From a virus: 29,718 nt of DNA. The position numbers were made by a program, and so were the translations under genes. The number at the start of each line of letters is the position of its first letter. The stretch's first letter is position 1. The stretch is from positions 1 through 29,718 of the IMG/VR virus record IMGVR_UViG_3300021963_000478, one strand, 5' to 3'. Shown piece after piece: positions 16,530 to 23,582 of the stretch. The notes below the pieces were generated by a model. That model saw nothing but the letters and a program-made list of their open reading frames with translations, was not told the DNA's origin and searched no databases.

Positions 16530-16576
16530 ATTGCCAACGCCTAAGAAAATGCTAATACACGCGCAGTATTGGCAAT
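16530..16576. repeat. 8-bp inverted repeat between scaffold and RlpA-like gene
   Basis: ATTGCCAA at 16530-16537 and TTGGCAAT at 16569-16576 are perfect inverted arms separated by 31 nt, filling most of the 82-nt gap upstream of the RlpA-like ATG. On the minus strand one arm contributes TTGGCA, with TATTTA 17 nt further on, a weak sigma-70-like arrangement. The role is uncertain: promoter, operator or RNA stem. Confidence 0.5.
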
Positions 16577-16587
16577 TATACGAATAC

Positions 16588-17370
16588 CTAGAAGTTCAGG
16601 TTGGAACGCTCTAGCTTGTCATACACATCCTGTCGATAAGCAGGGTCGTTGTCATACCTAGGATCACCCATAGCACGTACAACCTCTGCTTGACTACGGA
16701 ATGCATCTGTGGTTCGTGCAGCTCGTCCAGTCAACATCTGACCTTCGTAACCTACAGAATCCTTGAAGCGGTAGTTCAATGCTTGAATTGCAAAGTAAAT
16801 AGCCTGGGGGTCACCCTTATCCATGACAGAGTCATAGACCTGGATTTCCTCAGGAGATAGGTTCTGAGAGGCCCAAGAGATCATGTTGCTGTACTCCTGA
16901 TCACCACCAACAACTGACTTCATCTCAACGATGTCATCAGTACTCATTTGGTATTCAGGTTCAGGAGTACCAGTCTCTTGGCGGTAAGCGAGGAACATAT
17001 CAGCAATATCAGATGCTGACATACCTTCCAACGCTTGCAGAGTCTCTGGGGTAAACTCACCACCATCAGCCTCTTGAGCCAACCGATTCAGGAAGGAGTA
17101 ATCAACGGGCTCATCATCTTCCTCAACCTCCTCTTCAGGTTCAGGTTGAGTATCGTCGGTGGGCTCATCGGATCCTTTAGAACCAAGCTTACGTTGGAGT
17201 TCAATGTAGGCCTGCTCTAGTTCTTCGGCATCACGATACTTACCAGCAAGCAGGTTGTTCTGCTCCTGTTCAAGACGTTCACCGATTTCATAACTTTCTT
17301 GATCCCGCTGTTCCGCTTCAGCAATTGCTGTCGGGTCATCGCTGGGATCATACGTTAGGTTCAATGCCAT
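16588..17370 (-). CDS. Scaffolding / capsid assembly protein (T7 gp9-like)
   Basis: This protein has 260 residues and is very acidic, with a Glu/Asp-rich tract around residues 70-90 ('PEPEEEVEEDDEPVDYSFL'). Upstream is a short helical 'KYRDAEELEQAYIELQRKLG' motif that recurs in phage scaffold proteins, and the C-terminal half is helical. It lies directly after portal and before capsid, the T7 gene 9 position. Scaffold proteins direct capsid shell assembly and leave before DNA packaging. The stop is followed by an 82-nt gap containing an inverted repeat, then the inserted RlpA-like gene rather than capsid. Confidence 0.93.
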   Translation of the reverse strand: MALNLTYDPSDDPTAIAEAEQRDQESYEIGERLEQEQNNLLAGKYRDAEELEQAYIELQRKLGSKGSDEPTDDTQPEPEEEVEEDDEPVDYSFLNRLAQEADGGEFTPETLQALEGMSASDIADMFLAYRQETGTPEPEYQMSTDDIVEMKSVVGGDQEYSNMISWASQNLSPEEIQVYDSVMDKGDPQAIYFAIQALNYRFKDSVGYEGQMLTGRAARTTDAFRSQAEVVRAMGDPRYDNDPAYRQDVYDKLERSNLNF

Positions 17371-17560
17371 TAAAAGTTTCTACTTTGAGATTACCTAGAC
17401 CAACAGTTTCAACTCGGATTGCACGACCAATGGTCGGTTTACCAATGAGCTGTGTACGTCGGGCATATTTGTTTTCCTCTTCCAACGGCTCTGGTTTAGA
17501 GACCGGGGGGAGGGGCTTGTTCTTGATCCGCTGTGGGCGGCTCGGTTCCTGCTTGTCCAT
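17348..17560 (-). CDS. Hypothetical 70-aa protein between portal and scaffold
   Basis: An ATG frame of 70 codons fills the otherwise empty 125-nt gap between portal stop and scaffold start, overlapping each neighbour (65 and 23 nt). It begins MDKQEPSRPQRIKNKPLPPV, a Pro/Lys-rich disordered segment. It then continues 'RTQLIGKPTIGRAIRVETVG', which looks like a small beta-structured core. No Shine-Dalgarno is evident. The reading frame and the natural-looking C-terminal half favour a real gene, but I know no family for it and part could be chance. Confidence 0.6.
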   Translation of the reverse strand: MDKQEPSRPQRIKNKPLPPVSKPEPLEEENKYARRTQLIGKPTIGRAIRVETVGLGNLKVETFNGIEPNV

Positions 17561-19106
17561 TGATTAGGTTCATTGCTTCAGGGTTCTTGGTCGGGTCAAA
17601 CATTGGAGCTTTAGCCAATGCTGCAGTCTGGTTGGTCATTGCCATATCCTTCTGCATACCCATCTGTTGCTGCATCTCACTTTGCTGCTGCTCCATCGTC
17701 TTGATAAGATTCAAGATGTCGATGCCTTGAGCAGTAGCGAGGCGTTTGATTGCTTCATCAGGGCTGACGTACTTAACCAGTGCCTCAGGACCTAAGGTCT
17801 GAGCAATGGTCGTAAGGAAAGCAGTAAGGCTCTCCCGGTCTTGTCCACGTCCAAGAGCATTAATACCAGCAACGATGGTCGGGCGTACCAAACCTTTAGG
17901 GAGACGAATGATCTCACCACTACGTTGCATCACATTCAGCTTTCGATTCAGATAGGGAATCAGGAACTCAACAGTAAGAAGACTAAAGAGTCCACCTAGT
18001 TGTTGCTCCAGCTCCATCTGAGTCATCCGCACCTCTTCAGCAGTTGTGCGCTCAGACTGACGAACATTCATCACAAGGAATGCTTCGCTAATCCGACGCT
18101 CCAATGTGGCTGCCATCTCAGCAGCAGTACGGAAGTCAGCTGTCTTACCAACCTGGATCACACCAATGTCATCAGGCCTACCCTGGACAATGGCACCGTT
18201 ACCAGCAGCAGCAATCGTTGCGGGCTTGGTAGTGGAGGATGGAGACACCGTGAAGATCACCTTAGCGGCTGCAGCAGAGCCCTCCACGAGAGCCTGCATT
18301 AGGGCCTCTAGGGATCGAAGATCACCAAGGAACTCCTCGACCCGGCCACGTCCATAGCACTCACCATCCACCGTATTAAAGCGGAGGGGGAGCCAGGGAG
18401 AGGCGTCAGTGGGGGCCTTGCCCATCGTGTTGGGGATGATCTTATCAAGTGCTTCTTGATGCCACAACCAACGGTTGTTGTCTAGACGTACATGTGTGAA
18501 GACATCAATGTCCTCATCAGTTTCTGAACGATCATCACCAGGAGAATTGGGAACAGTCTCTGCAAGAGGTCCCAATAGCTTCTTACTGATGCGCTCCTTA
18601 GTAACTATCTCAATGACGTTACCGTTACCATCTCGATCTACGACGAAACGATTCAGTGGATACAACTTCAACCCGTTCTTCTGATCCATGTAGATCAGAG
18701 CATTACCACCTACAACGAGGTGCTTGATGGCTTGGTGAATTGCAACCCGATCACTGCTTGCAGCAATCGAATCCATCACCATCCGCTCAAGTTTGGCAAA
18801 GCTCAGATCAAGTTCAGATCGGGCTTCAGCTGGGATCTCAACACCTAACTTGGAATCATTTACCTGGAGCTTAAAGAAGCTGGTCTGAGGGGGCAGTAGA
18901 GCTAGCATCAACTTGGATGCCAGAGTGACTACACCTTTTGCACCAACGCTTTGCCAAGGAGTAATGAGTTTTCGATAGGTATTACGACCACTCAACTCAT
19001 CCTCTTGTATCAGATACGGAAGGGTGAGCTTTGAACACTGAACAGCTACATCGAGAAATTGGGTACGGTTACGTGTCAGATAGTCATACCGTGTTCTCGC
19101 ACTCAT
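17496..19106 (-). CDS. Portal / head-tail connector protein (T7 gp8-like)
   Basis: This protein has 536 residues, exactly the length of T7 gp8 (536). The N-terminus 'RTRYDYLTRNRTQFLDVAVQC' followed by 'TPWQSVGAKGVVTLASKLML' and 'ALLPPQTSFFKLQ' is the T7-type portal signature. Later 'RQSERTTAEEVRMTQMELEQ' is the conserved stem/clip region. The C-terminus is Gln/Met-rich then Pro-rich ('QEQAPPPGL'). The portal ring is the DNA entry and exit channel and docks gp11. The ATG is 2 nt after the stop of the gp7.3-like gene. Confidence 0.97.
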   Translation of the reverse strand: MSARTRYDYLTRNRTQFLDVAVQCSKLTLPYLIQEDELSGRNTYRKLITPWQSVGAKGVVTLASKLMLALLPPQTSFFKLQVNDSKLGVEIPAEARSELDLSFAKLERMVMDSIAASSDRVAIHQAIKHLVVGGNALIYMDQKNGLKLYPLNRFVVDRDGNGNVIEIVTKERISKKLLGPLAETVPNSPGDDRSETDEDIDVFTHVRLDNNRWLWHQEALDKIIPNTMGKAPTDASPWLPLRFNTVDGECYGRGRVEEFLGDLRSLEALMQALVEGSAAAAKVIFTVSPSSTTKPATIAAAGNGAIVQGRPDDIGVIQVGKTADFRTAAEMAATLERRISEAFLVMNVRQSERTTAEEVRMTQMELEQQLGGLFSLLTVEFLIPYLNRKLNVMQRSGEIIRLPKGLVRPTIVAGINALGRGQDRESLTAFLTTIAQTLGPEALVKYVSPDEAIKRLATAQGIDILNLIKTMEQQQSEMQQQMGMQKDMAMTNQTAALAKAPMFDPTKNPEAMNLINGQAGTEPPTADQEQAPPPGL

Positions 19107-19108
19107 TC

Positions 19109-19669
19109 TTAGATACCAATATTAAGACCCGAAGACCGGGCGGATTGTCCACCAATTTTGAATAGACTGGTTCCCTTAGAGGTCAGACCGGCCATCTTTG
19201 CGGAAGATTTCTTATGACGAAACCCAGCTGCGTTAGTACCAACATCTGCTCCCGCCCCACCCGCAAGATATTGAGGCGGTGGAGCTGCAGGCATGTCAGG
19301 CATCGTGATGTTGAGTGATGGCTGCTGCTGAGTTTCAGTTGCTAGCGGTGTTGGGTTGTAGTCATTCTGCTGTGTTGTGGCAGCGGGCGTTTCTGCTGGT
19401 GCTGTTGCCGCAGTACTAGCAGCGTTTGTCTTGGTAGCAGTCCTGCGTATTCCAGGTGCTTTAGCACTGGTGGCCCATGACATACCTACCAATCCCTTAC
19501 CGTCACCACCACCTGGGCGATATACAGTTTCAGTACTAGCAAGTCGTGGATCAACCTTTGCTCTTGCATCTAGTCCAGCTTGCTTAACCTGTGCTGGTGT
19601 TTGTCCAGCAGTCTTTGCAGTTGCTTCAGCCTGCTCCCTGGCTCGTCTTGCTTTACCTTTTACTGCCAT
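19109..19669 (-). CDS. gp7.3-like virion protein upstream of portal
   Basis: This protein has 186 residues: a basic N-terminus ('KGKARRAREQAEATAKTAG'), a long low-complexity Ala/Thr/Pro/Gln middle, and a C-terminus containing 'GTSLFKIGGQSARSSGLNIG'. The ending strongly recalls T7 gp7.3, which ends with a 'SL.vaRSSGG.NI' motif and also sits immediately before the portal gene. T7 gp7.3 is a minor virion/tail-assembly protein, so a similar role is likely here. The conserved part is essentially the last 20 residues; the rest is probably disordered. A GAGG lies 9 nt before the ATG. Confidence 0.78.
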   Translation of the reverse strand: MAVKGKARRAREQAEATAKTAGQTPAQVKQAGLDARAKVDPRLASTETVYRPGGGDGKGLVGMSWATSAKAPGIRRTATKTNAASTAATAPAETPAATTQQNDYNPTPLATETQQQPSLNITMPDMPAAPPPQYLAGGAGADVGTNAAGFRHKKSSAKMAGLTSKGTSLFKIGGQSARSSGLNIGI

Positions 19670-19672
19670 AAT

Positions 19673-19858
19673 TCATTCCTCATTAATGATTTGTTCAATG
19701 TATTCGACCACACTCCGTTGACCAGAGCGGTACATAATATCGTCAATCTTGTCACCTGGACTTGGCCTCGATGGCGGGAAGTTGACCTCCAAATCAGCCA
19801 ATAGTTTCTCAACAGTCAGCCCAAGATTAAGCGTACTGTGGGAGGTTTGGATTTGCAT
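19673..19858 (-). CDS. Hypothetical 61-aa protein downstream of nrdB
   Basis: This protein has 61 residues, starting at the ATG at 19858 and overlapping the end of nrdB by 32 nt. An upstream in-frame TTG at 19864 is a less likely start. Sequence features are 'LNLGLTVEKLLADLEVNF', then 'GDKIDDIMYRSGQRSVVEYI', and an acidic helical end ('EQIINEE'). I do not recognise the family. It is the last gene before the head cluster. Confidence 0.75.
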   Translation of the reverse strand: MQIQTSHSTLNLGLTVEKLLADLEVNFPPSRPSPGDKIDDIMYRSGQRSVVEYIEQIINEE

Positions 19859-20537
19859 GTTCAAAGAAGGCAGGCATACGTGCCCGCTGAGTATCGAGTA
19901 ATCCTTCTGCCTTACCTGCGTACATCAGACTATCGCTCTGATCAAGCCAGAACTGTTTGTCCAGGTACTTATCTTCGGAGCGCTTAAGTGGTTGCATCAC
20001 CCAAGCGATGGTTGCCTTACGCAGACGATCCAGGGAGGGGGAGACAGTGTGACCAAGCTCACGACACACAAGTGAGTTACAAGCTACGTGGACCTGTTCA
20101 TCCCTAGAGATGTCAGCACTCACAGTTCGGAGACCAGCGTCACCATTAAAGCGGAAGAATGGGAGTAGTACGAAGAACACCGCACGTTCGGCCACCATTG
20201 CTTTGAGGACAGTGTGATCAGGATGCGCCGTCCACGCATCGCGGAGTCGCATTGCTTCGGCTTCAGCAGTTTCGTCAACACCCAAAGCATTGGCGATGTA
20301 ACCGAGAGCCAGGTCGTGCTTCTCCTCGTCTTTGATATTAGATTTGAGCAGGTCTGCCGATAGAGCTGGAACTTCACCAAGCGCAGATTCAATGAAGCTA
20401 CCAACGGGGAGTTCCATGTGTCGCATAGCGAGCGCACGGAAGATCGTTTCTTCAGCACCACTCTTGACTTGACCAGAGGTTGTTTGAACAGGAGTCCAGG
20501 TTCGCTTACGATTCAGAAGTTTTTGATAGGGGTTCAT
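19827..20537 (-). CDS. nrdB: Class I ribonucleotide reductase beta subunit, divergent NrdB
   Basis: This protein has 236 residues, much shorter than E. coli NrdB (376). The ATG overlaps the nrdA stop (ATGA). The ferritin-like metal site is visible: Glu42 as probable first ligand, Glu71-x-x-His74 ('DEEKHD'), Glu117 ('MVAERAVFF') and Glu147-x-x-His150 ('ISRDEQVHV'). The residue four after His74, which carries the radical Tyr (Tyr122) in E. coli, is Leu78. The protein therefore cannot form the standard tyrosyl radical at that site and would need a metal-based or other radical, as in tyrosine-less class I subgroups. A C-terminal Tyr ('LPQYA') may serve in radical transfer to NrdA. I recall cyanopodovirus RNRs once being called class II until such a beta subunit was recognised. 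Confidence 0.88.
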   Translation of the reverse strand: MNPYQKLLNRKRTWTPVQTTSGQVKSGAEETIFRALAMRHMELPVGSFIESALGEVPALSADLLKSNIKDEEKHDLALGYIANALGVDETAEAEAMRLRDAWTAHPDHTVLKAMVAERAVFFVLLPFFRFNGDAGLRTVSADISRDEQVHVACNSLVCRELGHTVSPSLDRLRKATIAWVMQPLKRSEDKYLDKQFWLDQSDSLMYAGKAEGLLDTQRARMPAFFEHANPNLPQYA

Positions 20538-21949
20538 TCGGCACAGTCACACATAGGTTTATCAGAATCTTCAAGCAGTGATTCCAAGTAATTCTCAACG
20601 TCAGCAGCATCCAACGCTGCATACGCATTCGACTTGTCTTGGGTATCAGGCATTACCTGAAGAGAATAATAGAGAGACGTTTGTGGCGAGTTAAGCCAAG
20701 ATTCAACGTACTGTTCGTCATAGGTGACGACATCACTCCAACTGTTGAACGAGTACCCATGAAGGAGTCCCGTCTTATCCAACATTGAAACGATGCCATT
20801 TGCCACATCGAAGTAAGCATCCCAGCCCACCTCGCTAGCAATCTCTACGTCACCATAGTTAAAGCTTTCTACTCCAAACGTACCGCTATCTCGATCCACC
20901 TTTCGTGCGATAGGAGGAGCAATCTCCGGCGTCGTTGTAAAGCCATCGAGGTCAGTGTATCGATAGGAGCAAGATGCAGTTGGCGCGATAGCAAACGCTC
21001 GGACCATGCCGTTGCTGCGAGCAACACTGGCAGCACCTTCAATAGCACGTTTAAGTTCAGTAGCGAGAATGATTGCCGGGGTCGGTTCATAATTACGGAA
21101 GTCCTGCCCCATGTTGATCTTGGTAAGAGCTGCCCCAAAGTCTTTATAAGAGACGTTGTAGCGCCTCAAAAGGTTCGCTAGACCAAGCATCCCCAGACCC
21201 ACCTGACGGTCGATCTCAGGCGTTAGGTACTCACCGCTTTCACCGACTCCGGTCTTGGCGTGGAGGGAACACAGCTCTTGCATCCCACGAGTGAATGCCT
21301 GCTGCAGATCTCCCACTTCACAGGCTCCAAGGTTGACGTGTTGGAGCAGGCAGGTTCCCCGGCTGGGGAGGTAGACCTCAAGGCAGACGTTTCCATAAAT
21401 TCGTTGTCCAAATCCATCGACCTTAGTTTTATTAAGCCAGATATCCCCACGCTTAATACCAGTGAGGAGAGCATCCTTTACTTCTTGCGAAGCTTTTTCC
21501 CACCAAAACGGATTAACATTGACGCACCGCTTGACCCAGGGAAGATCAGCTCGACTAGCAGTGATAAACTCGAGTACGTCAGGATGCTGAAGATCAAGGT
21601 GACAAACAACAGCTCCATTTTTATAAACGCCTCCGCGCCTTAGGATTTCATTGAGGGTGGAGTAGATCTTGGCGAATGACACAGGGCCTGACGCCACAAG
21701 TCCTCGACCATTTTCGCTTCCTCGACTACGGAGTTTAGATAGGTGTACAGCAACTCCTGCTCCGTATCGGAGTGCGTGGGAGACGAATCTCCATGAGGCT
21801 TCAATTCCATTAGGACCTTCCATTTCATCCTCCACCACAAACACGGTGCAGGACACAGGGAGGCGAGAGGTCGGATCATCAATCCAACTTTGAACCCGGC
21901 CAGTGCGGGCGATCAATTCTTTATTCACAGTAGGTTCAAACAAGATCAA
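20534..21949 (-). CDS. nrdA: Class I ribonucleotide reductase alpha subunit
   Basis: This protein has 471 residues and reduces ribonucleotides to deoxyribonucleotides for phage DNA synthesis. Visible catalytic elements are Cys34 ('LPVSCTVF') and Cys200 ('GTCLLQHVNLG') as the active-site redox pair, and Asn187-x-Cys189-x-Glu191 ('NVCLEVYLP') with the thiyl radical Cys. Tyr427-Tyr428 ('SLYYSLQV') correspond to the class I radical-transfer dyad, and a C-terminal Cys pair is at 467/469 ('MCDCAE'). The Tyr dyad and adjacent nrdB argue for class I, not class II. There is no N-terminal ATP-cone, so overall dATP inhibition of the usual type is probably missing. An in-frame stop lies directly before TTG at 21949, so initiation must be at TTG or a later GTG (21928); no ATG is available near the N-terminus. 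Confidence 0.93.
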   Translation of the reverse strand: MILFEPTVNKELIARTGRVQSWIDDPTSRLPVSCTVFVVEDEMEGPNGIEASWRFVSHALRYGAGVAVHLSKLRSRGSENGRGLVASGPVSFAKIYSTLNEILRRGGVYKNGAVVCHLDLQHPDVLEFITASRADLPWVKRCVNVNPFWWEKASQEVKDALLTGIKRGDIWLNKTKVDGFGQRIYGNVCLEVYLPSRGTCLLQHVNLGACEVGDLQQAFTRGMQELCSLHAKTGVGESGEYLTPEIDRQVGLGMLGLANLLRRYNVSYKDFGAALTKINMGQDFRNYEPTPAIILATELKRAIEGAASVARSNGMVRAFAIAPTASCSYRYTDLDGFTTTPEIAPPIARKVDRDSGTFGVESFNYGDVEIASEVGWDAYFDVANGIVSMLDKTGLLHGYSFNSWSDVVTYDEQYVESWLNSPQTSLYYSLQVMPDTQDKSNAYAALDAADVENYLESLLEDSDKPMCDCAE

Positions 21950-22316
21950 TTAGAGAGGGTTCAAAATAGTTAGGGCCTTTGAGGATCTTTCCGTCTTCAC
22001 GTCGAAGTGGCCTTCCGTCAACACCAAGCTTGCTCATGTTGCTTGAATGCACCCGGTTGTAAGCAACCTGAAGATCCCAGCCAAAGGAGGCAGCCATTTG
22101 GTGGCACACATACACAAGATCTGCTAGCTCCTTCAGGAGGTGCTCACGAGCTTCCTTGTTCGTGATGTCATCCTTGAGGTAGAGGTAGGCGTGTGCTACT
22201 TCGAGGTGCTCCTCATCGATCAAATTCTGCTGAAGATTCAAAGAGGTAGTCGTCAACCCTTGCGGCAGTCCGTAGGCTTTCCGAAATTCGTGTGCTGCTT
22301 GCTCGTAAAAACTCAC
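21936..22316 (-). CDS. MazG-like nucleotide pyrophosphohydrolase
   Basis: This protein has 126 residues with the all-alpha NTP-pyrophosphohydrolase pattern: the first acidic cluster Glu35-Glu36-x-x-Glu39 ('IDEEHLEV'), the second Glu63-x-x-Asp66 ('KELADLVYV') and the downstream 'NRVHSSNMSKL' helix. Such enzymes hydrolyse (d)NTPs to NMP and pyrophosphate, and MazG proteins are frequent in cyanophages, where a nucleotide-pool role has been proposed. The start appears to be GTG (22316), giving a 104-nt overlap with the DUF3310-like gene. The end overlaps the nrdA start. Placement beside nrdA supports a nucleotide-metabolism function. Confidence 0.85.
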   Translation of the reverse strand: MSFYEQAAHEFRKAYGLPQGLTTTSLNLQQNLIDEEHLEVAHAYLYLKDDITNKEAREHLLKELADLVYVCHQMAASFGWDLQVAYNRVHSSNMSKLGVDGRPLRREDGKILKGPNYFEPSLIDLV

Positions 22317-22494
22317 GTTCGTTTTCTAGGTAGTGGATTGCTTTAGTAAGATCATCAATAGGATCTACGCCAGCCTTCTTGCCGCATCGAGTGATGTACT
22401 TGATGGCGTTACCAAGGTGGAAGCTCAGCTGTTGGTCTCGGATGAAGTCACCGACCTTCCAACTGCTTCCGTAATGGGTTGGGGAAGTGGCCAT
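22213..22494 (-). CDS. DUF3310-like protein
   Basis: This protein has 93 residues. The central 'FHLGNAIKYITRCGKK' and 'DDLTKAIHYLENE' match the DUF3310 family (small phage nucleotide kinase-like/SaV-like proteins) in which 'lGNaiKYi.R.g.K....DL.KAi.YL' is conserved; an early 'HYGSSWKVGDFI' also fits. The biochemical role is not settled. The ATG lies inside the end of the NblA-like ORF (70-nt overlap), and its own end is overlapped by the mazG-like gene. This compact arrangement suggests translational coupling across the three small genes. Confidence 0.85.
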   Translation of the reverse strand: MATSPTHYGSSWKVGDFIRDQQLSFHLGNAIKYITRCGKKAGVDPIDDLTKAIHYLENEREFLRASSTRISESLRTAARVDDYLFESSAEFDR

Positions 22495-22676
22495 TTCTTT
22501 ACAAGGTTAGATACAGTATTAGAAAGGACAAAGTTTTGATGTTGTAGAGCCATGAAGATCGTAATGATGTCTTCCTTCTTGGCTTCAGGCAGCAGATCGT
22601 TCAGTCGTCGCAGCTTGAACTGTTGCTCGACTGTCATCTCCATCACTGGAGGTGGGGGTCCAAAGGATTGGAACAT
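22425..22676 (-). CDS. nblA: NblA-like phycobilisome degradation adaptor
   Basis: This protein has 83 residues. Residues 14-64 follow the NblA pattern closely: 'MTVEQQFKLR' (14-23; cyanobacterial NblA has 'LSLEQQF.iR'), then a two-helix segment, then 'NLVKKWPL' (57-64; NblA has 'LLKHQWGL'). The distance from the Phe to the Trp is 43 residues, one fewer than in the Anabaena sequence I recall. NblA is a helical hairpin dimer that binds phycobiliproteins through its C-terminal region and recruits Clp protease, dismantling the antenna. The N-terminal ten residues (Phe/Pro-rich) and the C-terminal 20 are extra. The first ATG overlaps the exonuclease gene by 92 nt; ATGs at codons 12 and 14 are alternative starts. 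Phage nblA genes are known from freshwater cyanophages such as Ma-LMM01. The homology is by eye and should be tested. Confidence 0.72.
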   Translation of the reverse strand: MFQSFGPPPPVMEMTVEQQFKLRRLNDLLPEAKKEDIITIFMALQHQNFVLSNTVSNLVKKWPLPQPITEAVGRSVTSSETNS

Positions 22677-23379
22677 TGTTCTCGTGATCGAAGTCGTTGT
22701 ATTGAAGGATCTTGGCTAGACGTGCATTACGAAGGGCGTCTTCCTCAGTCATGTCTTTCTCTAGGAAGGTCTCTAGGACGGTGTTCCACTTGCAACCTTT
22801 GGTGTCAAGTAGAGCAGCAGCACGTTTGATCCCGATGCCAGGAGCCCCGGCATAGCCATCGGTCTGGTCACCACTCATCGTCTGAATCAGATGCCAGCGA
22901 TCCCCCTCTTCCTTGGTGATTTCAGTCACAGGATTTGTTAGGTCAAACAAGAGACCAGGGATCTGCCGCATGTCTTTATCGGGACTGACGAGGATGTGGC
23001 CTGCCTCAAGCTCAATGGGGTCAGTTGCATAAACGCCCAGGGCATCGTCAGCTTCAAGGCCATCGACCATGATCGTGATGTAGTTCTCACCACACCAGTT
23101 CAGCAGCCGCTTGTAGCCACAGGGCTTCTTTCTGTTTCGATGACCTTTGTAATCGGGGTAAATTTTTTTCCTGAAATTTGTAGGACTACTAAAGAAAAGG
23201 ATGAAGTCATCAAACAACCCCATGCACTCAGCAATGGACATCAGCTCCCGCTGGAACATGTCTAGAACATGGGAAAAGCGGCTGGTGACAACGATCACGT
23301 CATTGCCAAAGTCAACCTCGTCTTCACAGGCTGCACAGGATTTGTAGGCCAGGTAGTCAGCGTCAATAAGGAGGCTCAT
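22585..23379 (-). CDS. 5'-3' exonuclease (T7 gp6 / FEN-like)
   Basis: This protein has 264 residues with the metal-binding acidic residues of the FEN/5' nuclease family: Asp6 and Asp8 ('LLIDADYL'), Glu109/Asp111/Asp112 ('GLEADDALG'), Asp134/Asp136 ('SPDKDMRQIPG') and Asp171/Asp174 ('SGDQTDGYAGAPGIG'). The last merges into the helix-three-turn-helix DNA-binding motif. In T7, gp6 removes RNA primers and degrades host DNA. The ATG shares a base with the previous stop (TGATG). It is the last classical replication enzyme before the nblA/DUF3310/mazG/nrd cluster. Confidence 0.95.
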   Translation of the reverse strand: MSLLIDADYLAYKSCAACEDEVDFGNDVIVVTSRFSHVLDMFQRELMSIAECMGLFDDFILFFSSPTNFRKKIYPDYKGHRNRKKPCGYKRLLNWCGENYITIMVDGLEADDALGVYATDPIELEAGHILVSPDKDMRQIPGLLFDLTNPVTEITKEEGDRWHLIQTMSGDQTDGYAGAPGIGIKRAAALLDTKGCKWNTVLETFLEKDMTEEDALRNARLAKILQYNDFDHENNVPILWTPTSSDGDDSRATVQAATTERSAA

Positions 23380-23582
23380 CAGGAGTCACCCAAGTATTCA
23401 ATGATGGTCTTCTCATGGAATCCAACAGCAGCCAAGACCTTCTTAAATTGATAAATCCAACCAGGCATACTTAGGTCAGTAGCGTCAAAGCTGATTGTGG
23501 TCTCTTCCGTTGGAGGGAAGTCTTCAAGCTCACCATTACAAGCTTCAATGATGATCACGCATTCTGTTTTATGTGGCTTCAT
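23379..23582 (-). CDS. Hypothetical 67-aa protein upstream of exonuclease
   Basis: This small acidic protein of 67 residues begins MKPHKTECVIIIEACNGELE, then reads 'ETTISFDATDLSMPGWIYQF' and ends 'EKTIIEYLGDS'. It looks like a small alpha/beta fold but has no motif known to me. Its ATG overlaps the stop of the 46-aa ORF (ATGA) and its stop overlaps the exonuclease start, so it is translationally coupled on both sides. A DNA-metabolism accessory role can only be guessed from context. Confidence 0.78.
   Translation of the reverse strand: MKPHKTECVIIIEACNGELEDFPPTEETTISFDATDLSMPGWIYQFKKVLAAVGFHEKTIIEYLGDS

Noticed and set aside
15606-16600. Phage RNA polymerase promoters similar to the Syn5 consensus as I remember it
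   Set aside because: I could not find a good copy of that sequence on the minus strand in the intergenic stretches; promoters of this phage probably differ, so none is annotated.
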